DNA of 64,000 bases from the NCBI RefSeq assembly GCF_900205865.1, contig NZ_LT906662.1, forward strand, positions 3,338,994 through 3,402,993, given 5' to 3'. Both the position numbers and the translations under genes were made by a program. The stretch's first letter is position 1. Each line of letters begins with the position of its first letter. The notes below the pieces were generated by a model. The model searched no databases. It saw only the letters and a list, made by a program, of their open reading frames with translations, and had not been told where the DNA came from. The stretch comes from Thermoanaerobacterium sp. RBIITD (GTDB lineage Bacteria > Bacillota > Thermoanaerobacteria > Thermoanaerobacterales > Thermoanaerobacteraceae). Of the stretch, positions 8,994 through 17,771 are shown in pieces.

Positions 8994-10175
8994 TCAATAA
9001 ACACTTGACTCTGACAGAGTAATATCAATATTTCTGTACTTTGATTTTAAGTCATCTATTGTAGGTTTTAGTTCACCATGTACGAAATTTGTAGAAATTT
9101 TTATAAGTATTTTATCGCCTTTATTAAACTCTTCTATATAAACTACTTTAGTGTAATCTTCATTGTAATAGCACAATTGAATAGAGTGATTATAAGGATT
9201 AGATGGATTAGGATCTTTTTTGTATTTCCATGCATTGAAGAATTTTAAGCCTGTGGGAAGTTTATCAGGTATAATTAAATCAAAATCTGATGCTTTTTTA
9301 GCATCTTCTATTGAGTTAAATATATACATGTTGTCAAAAGTATTATATACATATACATCTTCTGGCAAATTTGGCTTTAAATCATCCTTATTTACTAATG
9401 TATTGAAATCTATATTATATGTTACTATTCTTTTGACATCTCCGTTTAGTTCTTCATGTTTAACTATAAAATTTGTCTTTTTGTCAATCCAGTATGTGTC
9501 TGTTTTTATTCTAACTTTTACTTTACTTTTTTTTATTTCTGTCTCAACTTTAATTACATTAGTGTCGATACCGTCTAAATTTTCACTTCCAACCAGTTTA
9601 TAATTACCATATTTATATATATCATCCACTTGCGATTTTAGTTCCAACACAGGTGATGCCAATGGATTAGTCCATTTCAAAACACCTTTTTTCGATTTTT
9701 TATCATAGTTCAGTGTCTTAGTGCCATCAGCAATCAATATTTGATCACACCCCTCCATTCGATAGCTTAATGGCCCTGCATATATTTCTTTCCAGGACTC
9801 CTTTTTTATCACTTTATTATTTTTTATATTTGTCTCTACAATGCTTGTATCAAGTACTATGGTTTTCACACTATCATAAGTTTTCTGCATTGCATAAACG
9901 ATGTTATAAGATGGTGTTAAGGTACCATCCCCGATTTTTGTACCTATAAAAGGTAAATTAAATAATTGTATTGATGTGAAGAATATCAAGGTGGCAGCAA
10001 TAAGCGATGACTTCCTCTTTTTTTTAGCTTTGATGCTTTTAATCACATCTTTGTCTTTATAATACACGTCTTTCAAATCTTTTAAATTTTTTAGCAGTGA
10101 TATCGTTTCTTCATCATCAAAAGTCGATTTACTGTTAATATTTAATTCATCAATAAGCTTAATTAAGGTCATCAC
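8994..10175 (-). CDS. Membrane-anchored LolA-like protein, probable anti-sigma factor
   Basis: 393 residues: a cytoplasmic N-terminal stretch of about 50 residues, a single membrane helix at about 53-72 (LIAATLIFFTSIQLF), then a large outer domain resembling LolA/RseB-type beta folds (YDKKSKKGVLKW... LVGSENLDGIDTNVIKVE). Coupling to a preceding sigma gene with a one-base overlap is typical of sigma/anti-sigma pairs. Start is GTG 10175 or ATG 10172; the strong AAGGAGG lies 16-19 bases upstream, which is long, and better fits an overlapping 7-codon frame (MNSDDLN) that may help reinitiation. No zinc-anti-sigma HxxxCxxC motif is visible. The sensing role is inferred from context. Confidence 0.7.
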   Translation of the reverse strand: MMTLIKLIDELNINSKSTFDDEETISLLKNLKDLKDVYYKDKDVIKSIKAKKKRKSSLIAATLIFFTSIQLFNLPFIGTKIGDGTLTPSYNIVYAMQKTYDSVKTIVLDTSIVETNIKNNKVIKKESWKEIYAGPLSYRMEGCDQILIADGTKTLNYDKKSKKGVLKWTNPLASPVLELKSQVDDIYKYGNYKLVGSENLDGIDTNVIKVETEIKKSKVKVRIKTDTYWIDKKTNFIVKHEELNGDVKRIVTYNIDFNTLVNKDDLKPNLPEDVYVYNTFDNMYIFNSIEDAKKASDFDLIIPDKLPTGLKFFNAWKYKKDPNPSNPYNHSIQLCYYNEDYTKVVYIEEFNKGDKILIKISTNFVHGELKPTIDDLKSKYRNIDITLSESSVY

Positions 10176-10687
10176 TATTCATTTCGCAATGCCTCCTTTT
10201 TCATCAATTCACGCAATTTAATTATTGCTCTATACTGAATATTTTTTATGCTTGATGTACTCTTGCCCAATATCTTTGCGCAATCTTTTAGGCTGAGACC
10301 TTCTATAATGCGAAGTTCTATAACTGTTCTGTATTTTTCAGGTAAAGACAATAGGCAAGAATAAAGGCGATCTTTCTCTTCAAGATTTACAACATATTCT
10401 TCTAACATTACGTTATCAGAAAACATCTCCACATTCATTTCATTAAAATGTATATCACTTATTTTCTTTTCTCTGTATTTATCTATCATAATATTCCTAG
10501 CAATGCTTTTTAAATAAGGCAAAAAAAATTTTTTATCCCGCACGTTTCCAAAATTTTTAATTGCCCTCAAATATGTTTCTTGAACAATATCATTTGTATC
10601 ATCCACATCATTCACTCTATAATAGACGTATTTAAATAATAACGGCCATGTTCTATCGCATAAATATTCAAGATCTGGATAATCCAT
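10175..10687 (-). CDS. RNA polymerase sigma factor, ECF-like sigma-70 family
   Basis: 170 residues from the ATG at 10687, preceded by GGGAGGTTAAA; an upstream in-frame ATG lacks a site. Region 2 is seen at about 15-75 (DIVQETYLRAIKNF, core-binding and -10 recognition) and region 4 at about 112-165 (LPEKYRTVIELRIIEGLSLKDCA helix-turn-helix, split here as LPEKYRTVIELR and EGLSLKDCAKILG). No region 1 or 3, as in ECF factors. It likely transcribes its own operon and the permease genes through the motif shared by 10722-10750 and 8879-8907, with the next gene as its membrane-bound inhibitor. Confidence 0.9.
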   Translation of the reverse strand: MDYPDLEYLCDRTWPLLFKYVYYRVNDVDDTNDIVQETYLRAIKNFGNVRDKKFFLPYLKSIARNIMIDKYREKKISDIHFNEMNVEMFSDNVMLEEYVVNLEEKDRLYSCLLSLPEKYRTVIELRIIEGLSLKDCAKILGKSTSSIKNIQYRAIIKLRELMKKEALRNE

Positions 10688-10721
10688 TTTAACCTCCCAC
10701 ATAAACTGCATCTATAATAAA

Positions 10722-10750
10722 AGACGTAAAAATTATAAAAAGGTCTCACA
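10722..10750 (-). promoter_or_regulatory. Putative autoregulated ECF-sigma promoter
   Basis: Minus-strand TGTGAGACC, 15-base spacer, CGTCT, about 35 bases before the sigma start. It matches the motif before permease 3 in both boxes, spacing and several flanking positions. Autoregulation is the usual ECF arrangement. Confidence 0.6.
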
Positions 10751-10757
10751 TAAATAT

Positions 10758-10883
10758 TTATGTAATACAAAATGTCAACTTAAAAAAAGAGATACTGTCG
10801 AGAATTTTATTAATTGATTGCGTCATCCACTTTAGCATCTTTCTAATTTTCCTAACCCTTTCACCTTGTGTTAGAAATTCCAT
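10758..10883 (-). pseudogene. N-terminal remnant of an XRE-type HTH regulator
   Basis: A 41-codon frame starting MEFLTQGERVRKIRKMLK. This opening is typical of clostridial HTH regulators with C-terminal TPR-like parts; the homology stops where the first DNA-binding helix should continue (WMTQS...). GGTGGAG lies upstream, so it could still be translated as a short peptide. It lies between the ftsY terminator and the sigma promoter; the bases to the terminator (10884-10952) show nothing else. Confidence 0.4.
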
Positions 10884-10952
10884 ACATTATCTCCACCTTT
10901 AAACAAAATATTTTGTTTTATATATTAAATAAACGCTCTAACAATATTAACT

Positions 10953-10974
10953 AAGCCAGGTTTTCACCCGGCTT
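10953..10974 (-). terminator. Hairpin terminator after ftsY
   Basis: AAGCCGGGT-GAAA-ACCTGGCTT stem on the minus strand (one G-T pair), 22 bases after the ftsY stop. The following T tract is weak (AGTTAATATTGT). Confidence 0.6.
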
Positions 10975-10995
10975 ATAATCTTTCATTTGATAAGA

Positions 10996-11958
10996 TCATT
11001 CAAACAATGCTCTAACAAATTTTTCTGAATCAAATTCTTGAAGGTCGTCAATTCCCTCTCCTACGCCAATAAACCTTACTGGTATATCGAGTTCGGATTT
11101 TATCGATACTACAATGCCGCCTTTCGCTGTGCCATCAAGCTTCGTCAAAATAATTCCAGTTACATTTACTGCTTCTTTAAAGATTTTTGCTTGCTGTACC
11201 GCATTTTGACCCGTTGTAGCATCTAAAACTAATAAAGTTTCAATATTTGAATTATCAAATTCCCTTTGAGCTACTCTATATATTTTTTTTAGTTCCTCCA
11301 TGAGATTTTTTTTGTTGTGGAGCCTTCCTGCTGTATCGCACAAAATTATGTCAGCACCTCTTGCCTTTGCCGCTTTTATACCATCAAATACTACTGATGC
11401 TGGATCAGAACCTTCTTCATGTTTTATAATTTCACAATTATTTCTGCCAGCCCAAACTTCTAATTGATCTATTGCCGCGGCTCTAAATGTATCTGCAGCT
11501 ACAAGCAAGACCTTTTTACCTTCATTTTTATATTTTTTGGCAAGTTTACCTATTGTAGTTGTTTTGCCAACACCATTTACGCCGACAATTAAGATCAGAG
11601 TTGGAGATGTTATATTAAATGGTATTTCATTAGCTTCCATGATATTGTATATTTCTTCTGCAAGTAAATCTTTTATCTTATCGGCTTCTTTTATCTTTTG
11701 CTCTTTTGCCTTAATTTTCATATTTTCTATAATTTTTTCAGTAGTCACTACACCAACATCGGCTAAAATCAAAATTTCTTCTAATTCTTCAAATAATTCG
11801 TCATCTATTTTTCTTCCTAAAGATAAAATGCTATCAATTTTTGCCGTAAAATTATTTCTTGTCCTAGTTAAACCATCTTTTAATTTTTGATATAGCCCCT
11901 TTTTATCCTTTTCTAAATTAGCATCTTCTTTTTTGTTTTTCTTGAAAAAATTAAACAT
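10996..11958 (-). CDS. ftsY: Signal recognition particle receptor FtsY
   Basis: GTPase that docks SRP-ribosome complexes at the membrane for co-translational insertion. 320 residues from ATG 11958 (AAAGGA nine bases upstream; an ATG at 11967 is too close to that site). Short charged N-terminal region, then the NG domain with P-loop GVNGVGKTTT, DTAGR and TKLDGTAKGG. It follows smc by 15 bases, matching the Bacillus rnc-smc-ftsY order. It lacks the long acidic A domain of enterobacterial FtsY, as usual in Firmicutes. Confidence 0.97.
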   Translation of the reverse strand: MFNFFKKNKKEDANLEKDKKGLYQKLKDGLTRTRNNFTAKIDSILSLGRKIDDELFEELEEILILADVGVVTTEKIIENMKIKAKEQKIKEADKIKDLLAEEIYNIMEANEIPFNITSPTLILIVGVNGVGKTTTIGKLAKKYKNEGKKVLLVAADTFRAAAIDQLEVWAGRNNCEIIKHEEGSDPASVVFDGIKAAKARGADIILCDTAGRLHNKKNLMEELKKIYRVAQREFDNSNIETLLVLDATTGQNAVQQAKIFKEAVNVTGIILTKLDGTAKGGIVVSIKSELDIPVRFIGVGEGIDDLQEFDSEKFVRALFE

Positions 11959-11973
11959 GCTTTTCATTCCTTT

Positions 11974-14900
11974 CTATGCACTTTCTAACTTCAACGATAA
12001 CAATTTTGAAATACCCTTTTCTTGCATTGTAACACCATACATAATATCAGCTACAGACATCGTACCTTTTCTATGTGTGACAACAATAAACTGTGAATCT
12101 TTAGATAGTTCCTTCAAGTAAGATGCAAACCTGTCAACATTTGCATCGTCAAGTGCTGCATCAATCTCATCAAGAATGCAAAAGGGCGTAGGCCGTATTA
12201 ATATCATTGCAAATAATAAAGATATTGCAACAAGGGCTTTTTCACCACCTGATAGCAAAGTTATATTTTGCAGTTTTTTACCTGGTGGCTGTACATTTAT
12301 TTCAACACCTGTGTTTAATAAATCATCTGGATCAGTTAAAATCAATTCTGCATGACCACCACCAAATAGCTTTTTAAATGTTTCTTTAAATTGTATCTCT
12401 ATCAATTTAAAATTATCTTTGAATTTCGTTTTTATAATTTTATTAGTTTCATCTATCATTAAATTTAATGAGGCCCTCGCATTAATTAAATCGTCATATT
12501 GCTTTTTCAAAAAATCGTACCTTTCTTTAATATTTTTATATTCTTCTATTGAATTTATATTTACTGCACCAAGGTCTCTAATCTCTTTTGTAAGTCTTAA
12601 AGAACGTTGCCTTAGTATTGCTATATTTTCATTTATTATGTAAGCTTTAGCAGTGCTCAAGGTTATTTCATATTCTTCCCATAAACGATTCTTCATATTT
12701 TCAATATCCATCTGTATTTTTTGAATGTTTATATCTAATTTGTGCTCTTTTTCTAATTGTTTAGAATGATTTTCTTCGATTATTGCCAAATCCTGTTTTT
12801 TATCTTTAAATATAATTAATTTTTGTTTTAATAAATCATCATATTCTTGTATTAATTTTTTAGTTTCATTAAGTTTATTATTTAATACTTCATTATCATT
12901 TATATATTTTTTCTTATCATCTTCATACATAACCTTAGAATTTAAATATAATTGAAGGCTATTTTCCATATCATCTATATTTTTTATTAAATTTTCATAT
13001 TCATCCTGCTTTTCATTTAATATACGAATTTCGTTTTGTATATTTTGTTCATATTTTGCTAATTCCACTTTATAGTCTGTTAACATTTTTTCCAATTCTA
13101 TTAATTTTTCACTATTGTTGTCTTGATTTTCCTTATAATTTTTAATTAAATCATCAATTGACGTCTTTTTTGCTTTAAGGTCCGAAATTTTATTCTCATA
13201 ATTTTTAATATCATCAATATAATTTTTTATAGACTCTTCAACTTGTTTTTTTTCAGCCTCATTATCATTAATTATTGTTGATAATTTTTTTATTTCAAAT
13301 TCTATGATAGATTTCCGCTTTTTATATTCTTCTATCTGAGATTCTTCTTTTTTAATATTGGAGAAAATATCCTCAATTTTTCTATCAATCACTTCTCTTT
13401 TTCTATTTAAATCTAATTTACACTCATCTATATCTTTTAATATTTTTTTTAGATTTAAACATCTGTCATTTAGATTTTTAATATCATCTTTACGTTTTAA
13501 AATATTTTGAGATTTACGGCTTATGCTTCCCCCTGTAATAGAACCACCTGGGTTTATAACATCACCATTTAGTGTAACAATTTTAAACTGATTTTTGAGC
13601 TTTTTTGTTAGCATTATTGCAGTATCAATGTCTTTTACAATTACGACTTTCCCTAATATAAACTTTATTGCTTTTTCAATTGATTTATCATACTCAATTA
13701 TGTCAGACGCAATACCTACAACACCGTCAAGTTTATCTATTGATAAATTTAAAGGCTTATAATTAATATTATCTAGAGGTAAGAATGTAGCCCTTCCAAA
13801 ATTATATTTCTTTAAAATTGATATCAATTCCTTAGCTATATCTGTAGATTTAGTTATTATATCCTGAATAGCCGAACCAAGGGCTATTTCAATAGCCAAC
13901 GAATATACACTATCTACCTTAATTAATTCACCAACAACACCAATGACATTAATTTTAAGGTTATTATTATTTTCAATATATTTCATTAAATTTTTTATGC
14001 TAAAACTATATCCTTCGTAAGCCTTTTCCATATCTTTTAATATATTTAACCTTGATATTGTATTGTTAAAATCATTTAATGTTTTTGTATGTTCTCTCAC
14101 TTGCTCTTCTATTTTATCATCTAAGATATTTAATTCCCTTTCTGATAATTTTTTATCATTATATAATCGTGTTATGTCTTCATTTAATAAATTTATTTCA
14201 TTGTCTATTTTTATTCTTTCTTCATCTTTTTCGGCAACCTCTTTTTTTAAGCTTTCTTGTGCCTTATTTATATTCAGCAATTTTTCTGTCATATTATTTT
14301 TCATAGATAAACTTGTAGATAGTTTACTTTTGTTTTCAGCGATATCATTTAAAATATCTACTATATCTTCTTTTGCATTTTCAATTTTAATTATTTTTAA
14401 ATCCTCTTCCTTTTTTAATATTTCATATTTTTCTGACCCGTTTTTTAAATTATTTTCTAATTCCTTTTTCTCGGCTTTCAAATTTTCTAAATTGTTTTTA
14501 ATATTTTCTATATCTTTTGTTATTAAGTTTACCTTAACCTTACTTTCATTTATAGATTTTTTTAACCTATCAATATTATCCTGACTATTTCTAATTTTTT
14601 CATCTAAAACTTCTATCTTCCCATTTATAGTCTCTATTTCATTGATATATTTAAAATAATTTTCTTTATTTACATCAATACTATTTTTTAATTCATTTAT
14701 GTTTGATTCTTCTTCTTCAATTATTCTTTTTTGTTTTTCAATCTCTACCTTTACTTTATTAATTTCTTTTTTTACAAACATATAATCTGTTTCATATTTA
14801 TTAAGCTTTTTTAATGAATCATCTATATTATTAGCATAAATAGTTACATCAACTTTTTTCTTTTCTTCAATAAGCTCTAAATACCTTTCTGCATCTACTT

Positions 14901-15525
14901 TTTGTTCATATAAAGGATTTAATTGATTTTCAAGTTCATTTATAATATCACTTAATCTATTAATGTTGTCATTTGTAGCAGCAAGCTTTTTTAGTGCCTC
15001 TTCCTTTTTGTACTTGTATTTTGAAATTCCAGCAGCTTCTTCAAATATTTGTCTTCTGTCTTCTGGGCGTGCCACCAATATCTCATCAATTTTTCCTTGG
15101 CTTATAATCGAATATCCATCTTTCCCTACTCCTGTATCCATAAAAAGTTCATATATATCTTTTAACCTACACGGAGTTTTATTTATGTAGAACTCACTTT
15201 CGCCTGATCTGTATATCTTTCTTGTAACAACAACTTCTGTAAAATCGAGTGGCAAAGTATGATCACTATTATCAAGTGTTAAATTTACTTCAGCAAACCC
15301 AAGGGGTTTTCTCTTTTCTGTGCCGACAAATATTACATCTTCGAGTTTGTTGCCGCGCAAACTTTTTATACTTTGTTCACCTAGGACGAGCCTTACAGCA
15401 TCTGATATATTGCTTTTCCCACTTCCATTAGGTCCTACGATTGCTGTGATACCTCTTTCAAAATTTAATACTACTTTATCTGCAAATGATTTAAATCCAA
15501 GTATTTCTAATCTTTTTAGATACAT
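11974..15525 (-). CDS. smc: Chromosome partition protein SMC
   Basis: Condensin ATPase that organises and separates sister chromosomes with ScpA/ScpB. 1183 residues from ATG 15525, behind a G-rich ribosome binding site; six earlier in-frame codons are not needed. Walker A GPNGSGKS at 31-38, long coiled coil, hinge around 500-660 (GVVGELIKVD, NPGGSITGGS), second coiled coil, then LLSGGEKALVAISLLF signature and Walker B FCILDEIDAALDDAN near the C-terminus. Full family length. scpA and scpB are not in the window. Confidence 0.98.
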   Translation of the reverse strand: MYLKRLEILGFKSFADKVVLNFERGITAIVGPNGSGKSNISDAVRLVLGEQSIKSLRGNKLEDVIFVGTEKRKPLGFAEVNLTLDNSDHTLPLDFTEVVVTRKIYRSGESEFYINKTPCRLKDIYELFMDTGVGKDGYSIISQGKIDEILVARPEDRRQIFEEAAGISKYKYKKEEALKKLAATNDNINRLSDIINELENQLNPLYEQKVDAERYLELIEEKKKVDVTIYANNIDDSLKKLNKYETDYMFVKKEINKVKVEIEKQKRIIEEEESNINELKNSIDVNKENYFKYINEIETINGKIEVLDEKIRNSQDNIDRLKKSINESKVKVNLITKDIENIKNNLENLKAEKKELENNLKNGSEKYEILKKEEDLKIIKIENAKEDIVDILNDIAENKSKLSTSLSMKNNMTEKLLNINKAQESLKKEVAEKDEERIKIDNEINLLNEDITRLYNDKKLSERELNILDDKIEEQVREHTKTLNDFNNTISRLNILKDMEKAYEGYSFSIKNLMKYIENNNNLKINVIGVVGELIKVDSVYSLAIEIALGSAIQDIITKSTDIAKELISILKKYNFGRATFLPLDNINYKPLNLSIDKLDGVVGIASDIIEYDKSIEKAIKFILGKVVIVKDIDTAIMLTKKLKNQFKIVTLNGDVINPGGSITGGSISRKSQNILKRKDDIKNLNDRCLNLKKILKDIDECKLDLNRKREVIDRKIEDIFSNIKKEESQIEEYKKRKSIIEFEIKKLSTIINDNEAEKKQVEESIKNYIDDIKNYENKISDLKAKKTSIDDLIKNYKENQDNNSEKLIELEKMLTDYKVELAKYEQNIQNEIRILNEKQDEYENLIKNIDDMENSLQLYLNSKVMYEDDKKKYINDNEVLNNKLNETKKLIQEYDDLLKQKLIIFKDKKQDLAIIEENHSKQLEKEHKLDINIQKIQMDIENMKNRLWEEYEITLSTAKAYIINENIAILRQRSLRLTKEIRDLGAVNINSIEEYKNIKERYDFLKKQYDDLINARASLNLMIDETNKIIKTKFKDNFKLIEIQFKETFKKLFGGGHAELILTDPDDLLNTGVEINVQPPGKKLQNITLLSGGEKALVAISLLFAMILIRPTPFCILDEIDAALDDANVDRFASYLKELSKDSQFIVVTHRKGTMSVADIMYGVTMQEKGISKLLSLKLESA

Positions 15526-15579
15526 AAAACCCCCCCTGCTCAATTAATTTTATCATAATTTTATTCAATTTTCACCATA

Positions 15580-15606
15580 AAATAATTAAAACCTGCTTTA
15601 GCAGGT
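15580..15606 (-). terminator. Terminator after spoVS
   Basis: ACCTGC-TTTA-GCAGGT hairpin at 15591-15606, just past the spoVS stop; on the minus strand it is followed by TTTTAATTATTTT. It would isolate spoVS from smc. Confidence 0.75.
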
Positions 15607-15611
15607 CTTAA

Positions 15612-15872
15612 TTATCTTGGTTCTACTATGAACTTTATTGCAGTTCGCACCTCTCCATTAATATCTATTTCTGAAAAAGCTGGTATAGTAATCAAGTCAA
15701 TTCCGTTTGGTGCTACAAATCCTCTCGCAATTGCAATTGCTTTTACAGCTTGATTTACAGCGCCAGCACCTACTGCCTGTATCTCTGCTACAGATTTATC
15801 TCTTAAAACAGCTGCTAACGCCCCTGCTACAGATTTAGGTTGAGATTTAGCTGATACTTTTAGAACTTCCAC
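15612..15872 (-). CDS. spoVS: Stage V sporulation protein S
   Basis: 86 residues, the normal length of this small Alba-like nucleic-acid-binding protein needed for coat assembly and septation timing in sporulation. Opens MEVLKVSAKSQPKSVAGALA and is highly conserved throughout. GGAGG site precedes the ATG. A sigma-H-like promoter lies at 15915-15944 and a terminator follows, so it is probably a monocistronic sporulation gene inside the rnc-smc operon. Confidence 0.97.
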   Translation of the reverse strand: MEVLKVSAKSQPKSVAGALAAVLRDKSVAEIQAVGAGAVNQAVKAIAIARGFVAPNGIDLITIPAFSEIDINGEVRTAIKFIVEPR

Positions 15873-15914
15873 TATAATAACCTCCTTAGAAATATTGAAA
15901 ATGAATACAAATAT

Positions 15915-15944
15915 ATATTCTATATATATTTGTTAAATCCTTCT
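15915..15944 (-). promoter_or_regulatory. Putative sigma-H promoter of spoVS
   Basis: Minus strand AGAAGGATTT, 11-base spacer, ATAGAATAT; this fits the Bacillus sigma-H pattern (RnAGGAwWW, 11-12 bases, RnnGAAT). It is about 45 bases upstream of spoVS, whose Bacillus homologue is sigma-H dependent. Confidence 0.6.
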
Positions 15945-15966
15945 TTTTTAAAAAATTTTTTAGAGA

Positions 15967-17031
15967 TTATGTAGTGGTTTTGCCAATAAAACTTTTTAGA
16001 GAATCGCTATATATATTATCATTAAATTTTATGCATACATCGTCTAAAGGTACTTCGTCTTTTTGTCCTATAGTTATATAAACATTATATTTTGCCTCCA
16101 AATATTTCTTATTTATCTTTTTTTGCCCAGTAACAATCGATACAAACTTAGGATTAGTATAAATAGTTACTAAACCATCCCTTATGTTGTTATTATAGAA
16201 AATATTATCCACCATATCCTTTACTATTGATGATTTTACTAATTGACCGAATGCAGGATGAAATGGTCCTGCAATTATATCTCCATTCGTATTTATATTT
16301 TTCGTAGTTTGGAGTCCTATCCTAATAACATCAATGTTATTTCTTATAAATTTTATATATAATTCTTTGGAAAGTTCTACTGCATCATTTAGATTTATTG
16401 GTTTATATAATCCATCTTTATACATTTTTTCAAGATATGTTCCTTTAACAACGAGGGTTGGATAAATTCTAACAAAATCTGGCTTTAATGATATTATTTT
16501 TTCTGCTGTTTTTATCGCTTTTTTTTCGTCATCTCCTGGCAATCCAATCATCATTTGAAGTCCTAAGGTAAAACCGTTTTTTTTAATCAAATAGGATGCA
16601 TTTATAACATCTTTTTCAGTATGTCCCCTTTGGCTTTTTATAAGCACATCTTTGTCCATACTTTGAACACCCAATTCGATAATTGATACACCATAATATT
16701 TTAAATTAGTCAAAATTGTATCATTGATATAATCTGGCCTTGTAGAAAGGCGTATTGCATCTATCTCCCCCATATCAAGGTATTTTTTGGCAATATTTAA
16801 ATATCTTTTTTGATCATCTATTGGAATACCTGTAAAACTCCCACCGTAAAATGAGACCTCGATTCTTGAATCAGTAGGTATTGTTTTTAAATAATTTATT
16901 ATTGTATTATTGACGAATTCCTCATCAATGATACATTTTGAACCCGTAATCTCGTTTTGGTTGCAAAAAACACATTTATGAGGGCATCCTAAATGTGGTA
17001 TAAATATCGGTATAATGTACATGTTCTTCAT
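15967..17031 (-). CDS. Elp3-like radical SAM protein
   Basis: 354 residues from the ATG at 17031, which overlaps the rnc stop (ATGA); the longer frame upstream is rnc read in another frame. GCPHKCVFCNQ gives the CxxxCxxC iron-sulfur motif at about residues 14-21, followed by the radical SAM barrel (SFYGGSFTGIP, ELGVQSMD, GLQMMIGLPGD) typical of the Elp3-like clade. Such proteins usually sit between rnc and smc in Clostridia. The exact substrate is not established; a tRNA or sporulation-related modification is possible. Confidence 0.85.
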   Translation of the reverse strand: MKNMYIIPIFIPHLGCPHKCVFCNQNEITGSKCIIDEEFVNNTIINYLKTIPTDSRIEVSFYGGSFTGIPIDDQKRYLNIAKKYLDMGEIDAIRLSTRPDYINDTILTNLKYYGVSIIELGVQSMDKDVLIKSQRGHTEKDVINASYLIKKNGFTLGLQMMIGLPGDDEKKAIKTAEKIISLKPDFVRIYPTLVVKGTYLEKMYKDGLYKPINLNDAVELSKELYIKFIRNNIDVIRIGLQTTKNINTNGDIIAGPFHPAFGQLVKSSIVKDMVDNIFYNNNIRDGLVTIYTNPKFVSIVTGQKKINKKYLEAKYNVYITIGQKDEVPLDDVCIKFNDNIYSDSLKSFIGKTTT

Positions 17032-17771
17032 TTTATTATTCCCATCTTGCTTAGCGCTTCCATTGCAGCAAATTGTTCCGCTTCTTTTTTGCTTTTGCCG
17101 CATCCCTTGCCAAGTAAATTTTTCCCTACATATACTTCTATCACAAATACCTTATTGTGGTCCGGTCCATATTCATCTATAATCATATAATTAATCTTTC
17201 CAATACCCATCTTTTGTGAAACTTCTTGTAACTTCGTTTTATAATCACGATATATAAGACCACTTAAAACTTCTTTTATTATTTCATCAAAAAGATCTAA
17301 TACAATTTTACTAACAGTATTAAGATCTGAATCTAAGTAAATGGCAGCAATTAATGCTTCCATAGCATCAGCAAGTATAGATTCTCTGTCACGACCACCG
17401 GTCATTTCTTCGCCTTTCCCCATAAGCAGATATTTACCAAGACCTATTTCTCGAGCACACCTAGCAAGAGATGGTTCACATACTATCTCTGACCTGTATT
17501 TTGAAAGATAACCTTCTTCTAAGTCTCTTCTTTTTTTATACAGATATTCACTTATAACAATGCTTAAAACAGAGTCACCAAGAAACTCTAATCTTTCGTT
17601 GTTGATACCGATATTCTTACTTTCATTTGCCCAAGAACTATGTGTCAATGCCTGTTTAAGCAAAATCTTATTTTTAAAAACATATTTAATTTTTTCTTCT
17701 AACACATCATATTTATTACTATTTTCCACATTTATGCCTCTTTCAATATTTTTTGAATAGAAGTGTTGCAT
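17028..17771 (-). CDS. rnc: Ribonuclease III
   Basis: Double-strand-specific RNase for rRNA and mRNA processing. Catalytic signature [14 protein letters not shown], then a C-terminal dsRNA-binding domain ([11 protein letters not shown]...[16 protein letters not shown]). Two starts are credible: ATG 17771 with GGAGG inside the fabF end, giving 247 residues, or GTG 17729 just after the fabF stop with AGAGG, giving 233 residues, closer to the family norm. Coupled to fabF upstream and the radical SAM gene downstream. Confidence 0.96.
   Translation of the reverse strand: MQHFYSKNIERGINVENSNKYDVLEEKIKYVFKNKILLKQALTHSSWANESKNIGINNERLEFLGDSVLSIVISEYLYKKRRDLEEGYLSKYRSEIVCEPSLARCAREIGLGKYLLMGKGEEMTGGRDRESILADAMEALIAAIYLDSDLNTVSKIVLDLFDEIIKEVLSGLIYRDYKTKLQEVSQKMGIGKINYMIIDEYGPDHNKVFVIEVYVGKNLLGKGCGKSKKEAEQFAAMEALSKMGIIK

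Noticed and set aside
14063..14584. Long plus-strand open frames opposite smc
   Set aside because: Low-complexity Ser/Phe/Leu-rich translations are antisense shadows of the coiled-coil coding sequence.
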